DNA from: Arthrobacter gandavensis | GTDB taxonomy: Bacteria; Actinomycetota; Actinomycetes; Actinomycetales; Micrococcaceae | Direction of reading: 5' to 3' | Assembly (NCBI RefSeq): GCF_009192735.1 | Contig: NZ_VTFU01000002.1 | Coordinates: 186,001-250,000, forward strand | Length of the DNA: 64,000 nucleotides | Program-made: the position numbers and the translations under genes | Notes under the pieces: generated by a model | What the model was told of the DNA's origin: nothing | The model's input: the letters and a program-made list of their open reading frames with translations, nothing else | Database searches by the model: none | Shown here: positions 18,753 to 28,485 of the stretch, in pieces | Layout of the letters: every line of letters begins with the position of its first letter | Position numbering within the stretch: position 1 is the first letter of the stretch

Positions 18753-20810
18753 CTACCACCCGAGGAGGCCTGCGAATCTCCGCCCGAGTTCGGGGGCCAT
18801 GGAGGAGACGTAGGTCTTCGTCAGGTGGTTGTCGTCCACGTAGACCCGAACGTTGCCGATAACCGAGGAACACATGCCTCCGGGGCAGACCAGGTCATCA
18901 GCATCGAGGAGTTTGGCGTACGGGAGGGCAGCGTCCAGGATGCTGAGGGGCGAAGTGGAGCTGCGGACCGACTCGTACGGCGGGTTGCACCGCGGTGCTT
19001 CCACACCGTAGTCCTCGCCGCAACCACCCATATGGAAGTCATGGCGTGGATTATCGCGGATACCCACGTACTCCATTCCCCTGTCCATCACGTTACGGGC
19101 CATCTGGACCACTCCGCCGGGAATGGTTTCGTAGGGCTCCTCGACAGTCGAGTAGGTGACGGTCGTAACCACGGCGTCCGGCTTCAGCCTCGTGATGTAG
19201 TCCAATGCCTCTTCATTGCGGTCATTGCACACATCCGGATAATTCTCATGATAAGTCTCGAATTGGCAGCCGCCCTGGACGAGGGCGATCAGGGCCCAGT
19301 TGCTCTCCTCGGCGATGGGCGCCAGACCGGCGAGCCACTGCTGGACATGGCTGTTGCCGATGGCAACCACAACCTTCTCGGGGTTCTCCGGGCTTACCAC
19401 CTCCGAGCATCCCGTCCCCTGCAGCACCTCCGCGTCGCTGGCATACCGGGTGCAGGGAGTCTCCAGGCTCACGTAATCCTGGGCGCCCGCTTCCGGGGTT
19501 GGCAGGATGGGTGCCTGCGGATCACCCAGATACTGGTAGCCGGGAGCAAGGGCCGCCGCACCGGGATTATTGCGTTCCGCGCCGGCCAAGGCTTTGTCGG
19601 CCTGGGATTGGAGCTGATACTGCCAGCCGGCAACAGGCACTGCCACGACAGCCAGGGAAACCACGATGACGGTAAGGGAGCGGAAGGCGCCGGCATTTCC
19701 CCACTTGGACGTGCGCAGGGGCCGCTCCACGAGGCGGGTCGTCAGGTAGGCCAGGATCAGGGAAACACCGATGATACCGGCCCCGCCGAGGAGCCCCACT
19801 TCCTCTTGTCCGCGCCAAATCAGATAGATCACCAGGACGGGCCAGTGCACGAGATACAGGGCGTAGGAAATATCACCCATCTTCATGAGCGGCGGCCAGG
19901 TCAGCAGCCGGTCGGCACCAAACCTGCTGCCGGTGGAGCCTGCCGTAATAACCAGAGCCGCTGCTGCCAGGGGCCACAGGGCCACGTACCCGGGGAACTG
20001 GCCCTGCACGTCGAGCAGGAACCCGACACTGAACATCACGGCAAGGCCGGCCCAACCGCACAGAATGCGCAGGGTTCGCGGCAGCTTCAGGTACGGCAGC
20101 GCCAGGGCCAAAAGCGTCCCCAGTGCGAACTCCCAGAGGCGGGTGCGGGTATCGAAGTACGCGAAGGCCTGGTCTGCGGAGGTCTGGACCACTGAGAAGG
20201 CCAGGGAGGCGACAAACACGGAGCCGAAGACCGCCAGCACCATGGCCCGGAACGGAATCCGGGCCAGTTTGGCCAGGAAAGCTGACGCGGCGAACAACAG
20301 TGGCCAGAGGATGAAGACCTGTCCCTGCACCGACAGCGACCAGAAGTGCTGCAGCGGGCTGGCCGTGCTGTGGTCAGCCGCGTAATAGTCAACGGCTTCG
20401 GAGGCCAGGGTCCAGTTTTGGAAGTACAGGAGCGAGGACCAGGTGTGCGACAGAATTTCGGCCCATCTGCTCTGCGGAACAAAAACCGCAGTTGCCGCCA
20501 GGGTCCCGGCGAGGACGACGGCCACCGGCGGCAGCAGCCGCTTAAACTGCCGCAGCCAGTAGCGGGCCACGTTCAGCGGGCGCCCGGACTCGACCGAGCG
20601 CACAAAGGACAGCGTCAGCAGGAAGGCGGAGATGAGCAGGAAGATGTCCACACCGCCGGATACCCGGCCAAACCAGATGTGATAGGCCACAACCATCAGC
20701 ACTGCCAGCGCGCGCAGGCCCTGGACTTCCGGCCGGAAAGAGGATTTGTGCTCAGTCAGGGGCTTAGCGCCGACGGGGGCCTTGGGGGCTTCCGTTTGTA
20801 ACCTCGACAC
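18753..20810 (-). CDS. OafA/YrhL-type membrane acyltransferase with C-terminal SGNH domain
   Basis: The protein is 685 aa. Its N-terminal Acyl_transf_3 domain has about 10-11 helices; the catalytic-region 'VAYHIWFGRVSGGVDIFLLISAFLL' near 40-65 carries the conserved His. A linker leads to an extracytoplasmic SGNH hydrolase-like domain with 'GNSHVQQW' (Ser-His block I) and a terminal 'DDNHLT' (Asp-x-x-His). Such two-part enzymes O-acetylate or succinylate surface polysaccharide or peptidoglycan. The GTG start follows AGAGG. It sits immediately upstream of glf on the same strand, so modification of the glf/glfT2 polymer is plausible but unproven. Confidence 0.88.
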   Translation of the reverse strand: MSRLQTEAPKAPVGAKPLTEHKSSFRPEVQGLRALAVLMVVAYHIWFGRVSGGVDIFLLISAFLLTLSFVRSVESGRPLNVARYWLRQFKRLLPPVAVVLAGTLAATAVFVPQSRWAEILSHTWSSLLYFQNWTLASEAVDYYAADHSTASPLQHFWSLSVQGQVFILWPLLFAASAFLAKLARIPFRAMVLAVFGSVFVASLAFSVVQTSADQAFAYFDTRTRLWEFALGTLLALALPYLKLPRTLRILCGWAGLAVMFSVGFLLDVQGQFPGYVALWPLAAAALVITAGSTGSRFGADRLLTWPPLMKMGDISYALYLVHWPVLVIYLIWRGQEEVGLLGGAGIIGVSLILAYLTTRLVERPLRTSKWGNAGAFRSLTVIVVSLAVVAVPVAGWQYQLQSQADKALAGAERNNPGAAALAPGYQYLGDPQAPILPTPEAGAQDYVSLETPCTRYASDAEVLQGTGCSEVVSPENPEKVVVAIGNSHVQQWLAGLAPIAEESNWALIALVQGGCQFETYHENYPDVCNDRNEEALDYITRLKPDAVVTTVTYSTVEEPYETIPGGVVQMARNVMDRGMEYVGIRDNPRHDFHMGGCGEDYGVEAPRCNPPYESVRSSTSPLSILDAALPYAKLLDADDLVCPGGMCSSVIGNVRVYVDDNHLTKTYVSSMAPELGRRFAGLLGW

Positions 20811-20892
20811 ACAAACCTCTCATCCGAATCAGGCAATTCCGACTTTGACTTTACCCCTACTGACTAATTGGTCATTTACGGCCGTCTCCGCA

Positions 20893-20924
20893 GCTGCTGC
20901 CCGGGCCGCCGGCCCGGCAGCAGC
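20893..20924 (-). terminator. GC-rich hairpin between the small membrane protein and acyltransferase genes
   Basis: A stem of 14 pairs with one bulged C (20893-20907 with 20911-20924) and a 3-nt loop lies 112 bases after the stop of the 145-aa membrane protein. No T-tract follows on the minus strand, so it would be a Rho-aided or L-shaped terminator, or an acyltransferase leader structure. Confidence 0.45.
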
Positions 20925-21035
20925 CAATTCCGGGGATCCGCCGAGGCCGGAGACCGCCTGTCGGGGGTTCCTGCCTGTGGCGGATTGAACACTACGGACG
21001 ACGCCGGCGTAAGAGGGATCACCCTAATTCAAGGC

Positions 21036-21473
21036 TTACAAGGCCTTGGGTTCGCCGGAGACCTTACTGGTGTGCCCAAGAACGGGGCGGGTAAACAGCA
21101 GCAGGAGCACGGCGGCGGCCGGCAGCAGGATGGCCAGTCCGGTCAGGACCACTCCGCCCTGGAGCGTTGGCACGGCAATCACCACGGCAAACAGCTGGAA
21201 GACGAGCACGCCGGCGCGTGTCCACCGGTAACCGCGGAAGAAGAAGTGCCCCAGGACCAGCAGCCAGATCCCGGCGGCGGTGATCACGAACGCAGTGAAG
21301 AAGGCACCGCCCATCGAGACCGGCGTCGCTGTGAAGAGGTTGTAGACGAACCAGCCGGCAACGCCCAGGAGCGCAAGCGCCTCCAGGACCAGAATCGCGG
21401 AAATAAGGAGAACCGCGGGCGGACGCGGCGCCGGATGACCGGCGCCGGGGTGGGAATTAAGGGGTCTTGACAC
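21036..21473 (-). CDS. Small four-helix membrane protein, function unknown
   Basis: The protein is 145 aa. After a short Pro/His-rich N-terminus it has four hydrophobic segments (about 20-45, 50-75, 80-95, 100-130). I recognise no domain. Similar small integral membrane proteins are common next to whiB in Micrococcaceae, but that is recollection, not evidence of role. The GTG start has only a weak ribosome-binding site. It is divergent from whiB and shares a 247-bp upstream region with it. Confidence 0.65.
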   Translation of the reverse strand: MSRPLNSHPGAGHPAPRPPAVLLISAILVLEALALLGVAGWFVYNLFTATPVSMGGAFFTAFVITAAGIWLLVLGHFFFRGYRWTRAGVLVFQLFAVVIAVPTLQGGVVLTGLAILLPAAAVLLLLFTRPVLGHTSKVSGEPKAL

Positions 21474-21532
21474 ACTGGCACACTACCGGACATAGTCGGA
21501 TGACGCCCCCGTCCCCGGTCCCCCACCCGGGG

Positions 21533-21541
21533 CGCTGTGAC
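21533..21541 (-). promoter_or_regulatory. Possible MtrA half-site between the small membrane protein and whiB
   Basis: The minus strand reads GTCACAGCG, which matches the half-site I recall for mycobacterial MtrA binding. A second, shorter match lies in front of mtrA itself (43736-43742). Only one half-site is visible here, so this is a weak call. Confidence 0.25.
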
Positions 21542-21629
21542 GCATCCCTCATGGTTTGGCGCAAAGTAAGAGCTAACTAACCCTTGTCTGGGTTTCCGTA
21601 TCGTGGAATCCTAGTAGTTGGGGAAATCA

Positions 21630-21650
21630 GGGGCCGGAGCTGGCCCCTTT
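21630..21650 (+). promoter_or_regulatory. Terminator-like hairpin in the whiB leader
   Basis: GGGGCC at 21630-21635 pairs with GGCCCC at 21642-21647 and is followed by TTTCGTTT, all about 75-90 bases upstream of the whiB start. A 9-codon frame (ATG at 21551, stop at 21578-21580) precedes it. This arrangement could attenuate whiB transcription. It could also be a terminator for an upstream transcript. Confidence 0.4.
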
Positions 21651-21720
21651 CGTTTGCAGTTGCTCGTGAATGTTTTCACAAACACGTGGGAGTCAACTAT
21701 TAGAGGAGATTGTGATTAGC

Positions 21721-21969
21721 ATGGATTGGCGGAGCCGCGCAGCGTGTCTGGACAAGGATCCGGAGCTGTTCTTTCCTGTGGGCAACACCGGCCCGGCTCT
21801 TCTTCAGATTGAAGAAGCCAAGAGTGTGTGCCGGCGATGCCCGGTCATGGATACCTGCCTGCAGTGGGCTATCGAAACCGGCCAGGACGCAGGCGTCTGG
21901 GGCGGTATGAGTGAAGACGAGCGCCGCGCCCTGAAGCGCCGCGCCGCACGCGCACGCCGCGCGTCCTAA
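21721..21969 (+). CDS. whiB1: WhiB-family iron-sulfur transcription factor (WhiB1/WblE type)
   Basis: The protein is 82 aa. The four cluster cysteines are C9, C37, C40 and C46 (C-x27-C-x2-C-x5-C). The GVWGG turn is at about 58-62, followed by a basic DNA-binding tail 'ALKRRAARARR'. The sequence closely follows WhiB1, an essential nitric-oxide-responsive [4Fe-4S] protein that binds the primary sigma factor. The ATG at 21721 is chosen to match family length; AGAGGAG lies 12 bases upstream. A GTG at 21712 is closer to that site and would add three residues. Confidence 0.93.
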   Translation: MDWRSRAACLDKDPELFFPVGNTGPALLQIEEAKSVCRRCPVMDTCLQWAIETGQDAGVWGGMSEDERRALKRRAARARRAS

Positions 21970-22011
21970 AGACCGGACCTGCCTGCGGACCATTTGTCCC
22001 GCGAGACTTTG

Positions 22012-22040
22012 AAGGGCCGCTGCTCATCGCAGCGGCCCTT
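22012..22040. terminator. Bidirectional intrinsic terminator between whiB and the PdtaS-like gene
   Basis: A perfect 12-bp stem (AAGGGCCGCTGC at 22012-22023 with its complement at 22029-22040) with a 5-nt loop lies between convergent genes. GGTGTTT follows on the plus strand and TTCAAAG on the minus strand. Confidence 0.85.
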
Positions 22041-22053
22041 GGTGTTTAACCGG

Positions 22054-23535
22054 TCAGCTTCTGCGCGATTCGGCGTCCAGCCCCATTTCGATGCGCACCT
22101 CGGTGCCGCCGCCGGGCCGCGAGGACCAGTCGATGGTGCCGTCCAGCTCGCTTTGCACCAGGGTCCGCACAATCTGCAGGCCCAGTCCTTCCCGCCGCGG
22201 TCCCGGCGGCAGCCCCACGCCGTCGTCGGCCACCGTAACCGTCAGGATTTCCTCGGCGTCGGGCCCCATCTGGCGCGCAGCGCTGAGCCACACAGTACCC
22301 TTGCGGTCCGACAGCCCATGCTCGACGGCGTTGGTCACCAGCTCATTGATCACCAGTGCCAGCGGTGTCGCGAAGTCGCTGGGGAGTTCCCCAAAGGATC
22401 CCTCCTTTTCGGTCCGCACCTGCTGGGTGGGAGACGCAACCTCTGCCGCCAACCGAAACTGCCGGTCAATAAGCTCGTCGAAGTTCACATTCTGCGTCAA
22501 CCCCTGGGACAGCGTTTCGTGGACCAGGGCAATGGTGGAGACCCGGCGCATGGCCTGCGCCAGGCCCTGCTTGCCCTCTTCGCTCTCCATGCGCCTGGAC
22601 TGCATGCGCAGCAGGGCCGCCACGGTCTGCAGGTTGTTCTTCACGCGGTGGTGGATTTCGCGGATGGTGGCGTCCTTGGACACGAGTTCCATTTCCCGCC
22701 GGCGAAGCTCGGAAACGTCCCGGCACAGCACCAGGGCGCCGAACCGTTCCTTCTCGTCACGCAGCGGAATGGCCCGCAGGGACAGACTCACGCCGCGGGA
22801 TTCAATCTCAGTGCGCCACGGCATCCGGCCTGTCACCACCAGCGGAAGGGTCTCGTCCACCATGCGGCGGTCCTTCAGGAGGGCCGTCGTGATCTCCGCG
22901 AGGGACCGTCCTTCCAGGGTTTCCATGTCCCCCAGGCGGCGGAACGCCGATACGCCGTTGGGAGAGGCATACTGCACGACGCCGTCGGCATCCAGCCGGA
23001 TCAGTCCGTCACCGACGCGGGGCGCACCCCGCCGCGAGCCGGTGGGGGTCGCGAAGTCGGGCCACAGCCCCAGCGTCCCCATCCGCAGCAGGTCGTAGGC
23101 GCACTGCCGGTAGGTCAGTTCCAGCCGCGACGGCATCCGGGACGAGGACAGGTCCATGTGGCTGGTGACCACGGCCAGGGTGCGGCCGTTGCGGACGAAG
23201 GGGATGGCCTCCACCCGCATGGCCGTTTCAGCGGTCCAGTCCGTTTCGCTGGAGCGCTCGATGACCTGGCTTTCCCATGCCTTGTCCACCAGCGGCTGCA
23301 GGTCGGCACGAATCCGCTCCCCGACGAAGTCACTGTGGAAAACAGTGTGCGACGTCGAGGGGCGGGCGTGCGCCAGCGCCACGTAGCTTCCGTCCGGCAG
23401 CGGAAACCACAGGGCCAGGTCGGCGAAGGCAAGGTCGGCGACCAGCTGCCAGTCGCCGACCAGCAGGTGCAGCCACTCCGCGTCCCCCGGTCCGAAATCG
23501 GCATGGTCCTTGATGGGATCGGTAAATATGGCCAC
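22054..23535 (-). CDS. pdtaS: PdtaS-like cytosolic sensor histidine kinase
   Basis: The protein is 493 aa without membrane helices. It has a GAF-like N-terminal domain (about 10-150), a PAS domain (about 175-280) and an HWE/HisKA_2-type phosphoacceptor region 'EIHHRVKNNLQTVAALLRMQSRRM' (His295/296). The HATPase domain follows with 'VTVADDGVGLPPG' and 'GLGLQIVRTLV'. This is the architecture of mycobacterial PdtaS, which phosphorylates the antiterminator-type regulator PdtaR. No PdtaR gene is in the window. The GTG start lies 21 bases after the NAD-GDH stop on the same strand, so the two may be co-transcribed. Confidence 0.9.
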   Translation of the reverse strand: MAIFTDPIKDHADFGPGDAEWLHLLVGDWQLVADLAFADLALWFPLPDGSYVALAHARPSTSHTVFHSDFVGERIRADLQPLVDKAWESQVIERSSETDWTAETAMRVEAIPFVRNGRTLAVVTSHMDLSSSRMPSRLELTYRQCAYDLLRMGTLGLWPDFATPTGSRRGAPRVGDGLIRLDADGVVQYASPNGVSAFRRLGDMETLEGRSLAEITTALLKDRRMVDETLPLVVTGRMPWRTEIESRGVSLSLRAIPLRDEKERFGALVLCRDVSELRRREMELVSKDATIREIHHRVKNNLQTVAALLRMQSRRMESEEGKQGLAQAMRRVSTIALVHETLSQGLTQNVNFDELIDRQFRLAAEVASPTQQVRTEKEGSFGELPSDFATPLALVINELVTNAVEHGLSDRKGTVWLSAARQMGPDAEEILTVTVADDGVGLPPGPRREGLGLQIVRTLVQSELDGTIDWSSRPGGGTEVRIEMGLDAESRRS

Positions 23536-23556
23536 GGTCTCTTTTTCTTGTTGTTT

Positions 23557-26500
23557 CTAGCGTCGAACGATGGAGCGAAGCAGACGCAGGGCAACCGAGA
23601 GGGAAGCCATGTCGTCGTGCTCGAGCTTGTTCACATCTTCGAACATCACCCGGGCACGCTCCAAATTGTCGGCGTTCTGCTCTTCCCACAGTTCCACCCG
23701 CTTCAGCGGGTCCTCCCCCGCCTGTCCGGTGGTTGCCTTCAGGGCGGCCACCGTCATGTCGGCAACCGTGGAATACAGATCGTCCCGCAGCGCCGCCCTG
23801 GCCAGTGCCTGCCACCGGTCACCGCGCGGCAGCTTGGTGATCCGTTCCAGCAGGTCATCCACGGCGAACCGCTCATACAGGGCGAAGTACACGCCGGCGA
23901 CGTTCTCGGCCGGCTCGTCCACGCGCTTCGCCGCCAGCAGTGAGATGTCCAGCAGCCCAAAGCTCTCGAACAGCTCCGCCCAATAGGTGCCGAGATCGTC
24001 CGGAAGATCCCACTCGCGGGAACGTTCCAGCGCGGCCTGGAACCGGTCCCGGTCAGCACCCTGCAGGTAATCCAGCAGGTTAGCGCGCAGCGGTCCGACA
24101 ACGGGCTTGAACGCTTCGATGTCCTCGTCGATCGAGCTGCCGCGGCCCACGTGGTTGATGAACCAGCGCACGGCCCGGTCCAGCAGCCGGCGCATGTCCA
24201 GGTGGATGGTTGTCCAGTTCTGCGTGGGGAAGCTCGCCGGCAGCGAGTTGAGGACCCGGATGACGCCGTCAACCTCGTAGATCTCGCGGAGCGCGGTAAA
24301 CGCCCGTGCCACCATGGACTCGGTGGCCGAGGTCTCTTCGATCACGCGGAACGCGAAGGTGATTCCTCCGATGTTGATGATGTCGTTGGCCACCATCGTG
24401 GAGATGATCTCGCGGCGCAGCGGGTGGGTCTCGAGCTGGTCGGCAAACCGCTCCACCAGCTGCTTCGGGAAGTACCGGCGCAGCGTGCCGCTGAAGTACG
24501 GGTCATCGGCCAGGTCGGAGTTGGTGAGGGCCTTGGTCAGCTCGATCTTGGCATACGCGGCCAGCACTGACAGCTCCGGGGAGGTGAGGCCTTCGCCGGA
24601 GGCAACCCGGGCACGGAGCTCGGCGTTGGTCGGCAGGGCTTCCAGCTCGCGGTTCAGGTCAGCGTGCTTCTCCAGCCAGTCCATCAGCCGCTCGAAGCTG
24701 GGGCTCCACTCGATGACGTGCCGGCGGTCGTTCAGCAGGAGCATGTTCTGGTCCTTGTTGTCCTGCAGGACCAGGCGGCCGACTTCATCGGTCATGGAAT
24801 GCAGGAACTCGGCACGCTCGGCCGGGTCCAGGCGCCCGGCGGCAACCATCCGGTCCACGAAGATCTTGATGTTGACCTCGTGGTCGGAGCAGTCCACGCC
24901 GGCAGAGTTGTCAATGGCGTCGGTGTTGAGGATGACACCGGCCCGGGCGGCTTCAATGCGGCCGCGCTGGGTCATGCCCAGGTTTCCGCCTTCGCCGATC
25001 ACCTTGACCCTCAGGTCACGGCCGTCCACGCGGATGGCGTCGTTGGCCTTGTCTCCCACCTCGGTGTTGGTCTCCGTGGAGGCCTTCACATAGGTGCCGA
25101 TGCCGCCGTTGTAGAGCAGGTCGGCCGGCGCCTTCAGGATGGCCCGGAGCAGGTCCGGCGGGCTCATCTTGGTCACCGATTCCTCCAGGCCCAGCACCTT
25201 GCGGACCTCGGGGCTCAGCGGAATGCTCTTGGACTGGCGCGGGAAAACGCCGCCGCCGGAGCTGATCAGGGACGCGTCGTAATCGGCCCAGGACGAGCGG
25301 GGAAGCTCGAACAGCCGCCGGCGTTCCGCGTGGGAAGCGGCCGGATCAGGATTCGGGTCCAGGAAGATGTGGCGGTGGTCGAAGGCAGCCACCAGCTTGA
25401 TGTGTTCGGACAGGAGCATGCCGTTGCCGAAAACGTCACCACTCATGTCGCCCACCCCCACTGCTGTGAAGGACTCGGTCTGGGTGTCGATGCCCAGTTC
25501 GCTGAAGTGGCGCTTGACCGATTCCCAGGCGCCGCGGGCAGTGATGCCCATGGCCTTGTGGTCGTATCCCACGGAGCCGCCGGAGGCGAACGCGTCGCCG
25601 AGCCAGAATCCGTACTCGGCGGACAGCGCGTTGGCGATGTCTGAGAAGGAAGCGGTGCCCTTGTCGGCGGCCACCACGAGGTAGCTGTCGTCGCCGTCGT
25701 GCCGCACTACGCGCTGCGGCGGCACAACCTGTTCGGTGCCGTCGGTGATGACAAGGTTGTCAGTGATGTCCAGCAGGGCGCGGATGAAGGTGCGGTAGCT
25801 TTCCTTGCCCTCTTCCATCCAGGCGGCCCGGTCCGCGGCGGGGTCCGGCAGCTGTTTGGCGTAGAAGCCGCCCTTGGCCCCGGTGGGTACGATGACTGCG
25901 TTTTTCACCGTCTGTGCCTTGACCAGGCCCAGGATTTCGGTGCGGAAGTCCTCGCGCCGGTCGGACCAGCGCAGGCCGCCGCGTGCCACTTCGCCGAAGC
26001 GCAGGTGAACGCCTTCCACCCGGGGGGAATAGACCCAGATTTCAAACTTGGGACGCGGGAAAGGAGCACCCTCAATGGCCGAGGTGTTCAGCTTGAAACT
26101 GACGTACGGCTTGTCCTGGTAGAAGTTGGTGCGCAGCGTGGCGTTGATCAGGTTGGCCACCGTGCGCAGGACCCGGTCGGCGTCGAGTGTGGGCACCTGT
26201 TCCAAGCCTGCGTCGAGGGCCTTCCGCGCCGCTTCTTCCGCCGCGCTTCGCTCCTCTTCTGACAGATCGGGGTTGAAGCGGGCATCGAAGAGCCCCACCA
26301 GTGCCCGGGCCACGTCGGGGTTGCGCCTGAGCGTGCCCGCGACAAAGCCGTAGGAATTGGTGTTGCCCAGCTGGCGCATGTATTTGGCGTAGCTGCGCAG
26401 GATCACGACCTGGCGCCAGGACAGCCCCAGCTCCAGGATCAGCCGGTCGAAATAGTCCGATTCGCTGGATCCGGAGGTGGCCGCGCCGAAGGCCTCCGCC

Positions 26501-28401
26501 AGCAGGGATCCGGTTTTTTCGGGATCCATGCCGGCGGGGTAGCGCAGGCCCAGGTCATACAGGTGGAAGGTGGTGCCGTCTCCGCGGCTGATTTCAAAGG
26601 GCCGCTCGTCGAGGACTTCCAGGCCAAGGTTGTGCAGGATGGGAAGGATCTGCGAGAGGGAGCGGGGCTGCAGCAGGTAGAGCTTCAGCCGGGCGTCCTC
26701 ACCGCCGCTGCGGCGGGAATCCGCCGGAACGTAGACGAAAAGCTCGGGAGCGGTGTCAGGCGCGGCGGCACGGGCTTCGAAGCGGGTGATGTCCTCCAGC
26801 GCGTCCTCCACCTCGTAAGCCACGCGGTAGTCGGCGGGGAAAGCCTCAGCCCACTGGCCCGTCAGCTTTCCGGCAGTGTCGGCGCTGAACGTGGAGCGCA
26901 GCACCTCGCCAATGCCCTCGCTCCAGGACCGTGCGGCCTGCACGAGGCGCTGCTCCAGGGCAGCGGCGTCCAGCTCCACGATCTCGGCGCCGCGGGGCAG
27001 CCGGATGCGGAAGAAAATGCGGGCCAGCGCGGACTCGGTAAGCCGCGCCTCAAAGTCGATGGACTCTGCCTTGAAGGTTGACCGCAGCTCGTCCTGGATG
27101 CGCAGGCGAACCGAGGTGTTGTACCGGTCTCGTGGCAGGAAGACCAGGGCAGACATGAACCGGCCGTACACATCCGGCCTCAGGAACAGCCGGGTCCGGC
27201 GCCGCTCCTGCAGCCGGAGGATGCTCTGCGCGGTGTCCAGCAGGGCGTCCACGTCAATTTGGAACAGCTCATCGCGCGGGTAGGTCTCCAGGATGGAGAG
27301 CAGGTCCTTTCCGGAGTGCGAATCAGCGGGGAAGCCCGCACGGCGCATGACCTCGCGCACCTTGTCCCGCACGATGGGCACGTTGCGCACCGAGCCGGTG
27401 TAGGCCCCGGTGGAGAACAGCCCGATGAAGCGGCGCTCCCCGTTCACGTTGCCCTGCGCATCGAAGCGCTTGATGCCGATGTAGTCCAGGTAAGCGGCAC
27501 GGTGGACGGTGGAGCGGGAGTTCGCCTTGGTGATCACCAGCGCGCGCTTTTCACGGGCCTTCGCCCTGCCGGCACTGGTCAGGTGCTGCACCCGTCCGGC
27601 GCTGGATGCACGGCTGAGCAGCCCCAGTCCCTTGTCCTCGCTTACACGCAGGACGTCCTCGCCGTTTTCGGTGATGAGGTCGTACTCGCGGTAGCCGAGG
27701 AAGGTGAAGTTGCCGTTGTCCAGCCAGGACAGCAGTTCCCGTGCCTGCTGCAGGTCCGGGATGTCTCCCGCGTTGGGCGCATCCTCCAGGGAGCGGGACA
27801 CCTCGTGGACCTTCGTCCGCATTGCCGGCCAGTCGGTGACGGCCAGGCGTACGTCTTCCAGGACCTTGCGCAGTCCCCCGGTCAGCTCGCTGCGCTGCGC
27901 TTCATCCGGCAGGCGTGCGATTTCGACGGCTATCCAGGATTCGATCCGCGTGGTTTCGTCCTGCCGCCCCAGGAGGGCTGAGAGATTGGGCAGCGCAGCG
28001 GTGTCACCGCTGGAAACCCCGGCGGCGGCCGGCACGCGGTGCACGGCCTGCAGTTCTCCGCTTTCACGGTCCCGGCTCACCAGGAACGTGGGATGCACCA
28101 CCAGCCGGATGGCGGCATTCTGCCGAACAATTTCAGCGGTCACCGAATCCACCAGGAACGGCATGTCGTCGGTCACGATCATGACGATGCTGGCATCACC
28201 CTGGTCGAAAACATCAACGGAAGCCTGGCCCTCGGGCCTTATGGACCCCACGTCGCGGTGGCGCTCGGCCCTTTCGCGCAGGGAAGAGCGTGGATATCCG
28301 TCTGCGTCTTCCCCTGCCAGATGCTCGTAGTAGTTCCCTATGAATGCATCCAGGGAATCGTCGGTACCTGAAAGATCCGGAATACGGGATCCAGACGACA
28401 T
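23557..28401 (-). CDS. gdh: NAD-specific glutamate dehydrogenase, 180-kDa class
   Basis: The protein is 1614 aa, the expected size of the GDH-180 family that oxidises glutamate to 2-oxoglutarate with NAD. The N-terminal third holds regulatory ACT-like regions ('DMPFLVDSVTAEIVRQNAAIRLVVHPTFLV'). The catalytic core begins near 800 with 'GGLRWSDRREDFRTEILGLVKAQTVKNAVIVPTGAKGGFYAKQLPD' (catalytic lysine). It continues with 'GVGDMSGDVFGNGMLLSEHIKLVAAFDHRHIFLDP'. The ATG start is preceded by GGAGG eight bases away. The frame is intact throughout. In mycobacteria this class is controlled by GarA and PknG, neither of which is present here. Confidence 0.95.
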   Translation of the reverse strand: MSSGSRIPDLSGTDDSLDAFIGNYYEHLAGEDADGYPRSSLRERAERHRDVGSIRPEGQASVDVFDQGDASIVMIVTDDMPFLVDSVTAEIVRQNAAIRLVVHPTFLVSRDRESGELQAVHRVPAAAGVSSGDTAALPNLSALLGRQDETTRIESWIAVEIARLPDEAQRSELTGGLRKVLEDVRLAVTDWPAMRTKVHEVSRSLEDAPNAGDIPDLQQARELLSWLDNGNFTFLGYREYDLITENGEDVLRVSEDKGLGLLSRASSAGRVQHLTSAGRAKAREKRALVITKANSRSTVHRAAYLDYIGIKRFDAQGNVNGERRFIGLFSTGAYTGSVRNVPIVRDKVREVMRRAGFPADSHSGKDLLSILETYPRDELFQIDVDALLDTAQSILRLQERRRTRLFLRPDVYGRFMSALVFLPRDRYNTSVRLRIQDELRSTFKAESIDFEARLTESALARIFFRIRLPRGAEIVELDAAALEQRLVQAARSWSEGIGEVLRSTFSADTAGKLTGQWAEAFPADYRVAYEVEDALEDITRFEARAAAPDTAPELFVYVPADSRRSGGEDARLKLYLLQPRSLSQILPILHNLGLEVLDERPFEISRGDGTTFHLYDLGLRYPAGMDPEKTGSLLAEAFGAATSGSSESDYFDRLILELGLSWRQVVILRSYAKYMRQLGNTNSYGFVAGTLRRNPDVARALVGLFDARFNPDLSEEERSAAEEAARKALDAGLEQVPTLDADRVLRTVANLINATLRTNFYQDKPYVSFKLNTSAIEGAPFPRPKFEIWVYSPRVEGVHLRFGEVARGGLRWSDRREDFRTEILGLVKAQTVKNAVIVPTGAKGGFYAKQLPDPAADRAAWMEEGKESYRTFIRALLDITDNLVITDGTEQVVPPQRVVRHDGDDSYLVVAADKGTASFSDIANALSAEYGFWLGDAFASGGSVGYDHKAMGITARGAWESVKRHFSELGIDTQTESFTAVGVGDMSGDVFGNGMLLSEHIKLVAAFDHRHIFLDPNPDPAASHAERRRLFELPRSSWADYDASLISSGGGVFPRQSKSIPLSPEVRKVLGLEESVTKMSPPDLLRAILKAPADLLYNGGIGTYVKASTETNTEVGDKANDAIRVDGRDLRVKVIGEGGNLGMTQRGRIEAARAGVILNTDAIDNSAGVDCSDHEVNIKIFVDRMVAAGRLDPAERAEFLHSMTDEVGRLVLQDNKDQNMLLLNDRRHVIEWSPSFERLMDWLEKHADLNRELEALPTNAELRARVASGEGLTSPELSVLAAYAKIELTKALTNSDLADDPYFSGTLRRYFPKQLVERFADQLETHPLRREIISTMVANDIINIGGITFAFRVIEETSATESMVARAFTALREIYEVDGVIRVLNSLPASFPTQNWTTIHLDMRRLLDRAVRWFINHVGRGSSIDEDIEAFKPVVGPLRANLLDYLQGADRDRFQAALERSREWDLPDDLGTYWAELFESFGLLDISLLAAKRVDEPAENVAGVYFALYERFAVDDLLERITKLPRGDRWQALARAALRDDLYSTVADMTVAALKATTGQAGEDPLKRVELWEEQNADNLERARVMFEDVNKLEHDDMASLSVALRLLRSIVRR

Positions 28402-28485
28402 GTAATACGCCTCCGTTGTAGCCTTCTCGCCCTCCGCTTCTTTGCGGGCGGCCTTACTCGAGCCTATCCCGCAAGGATGAAAAGG

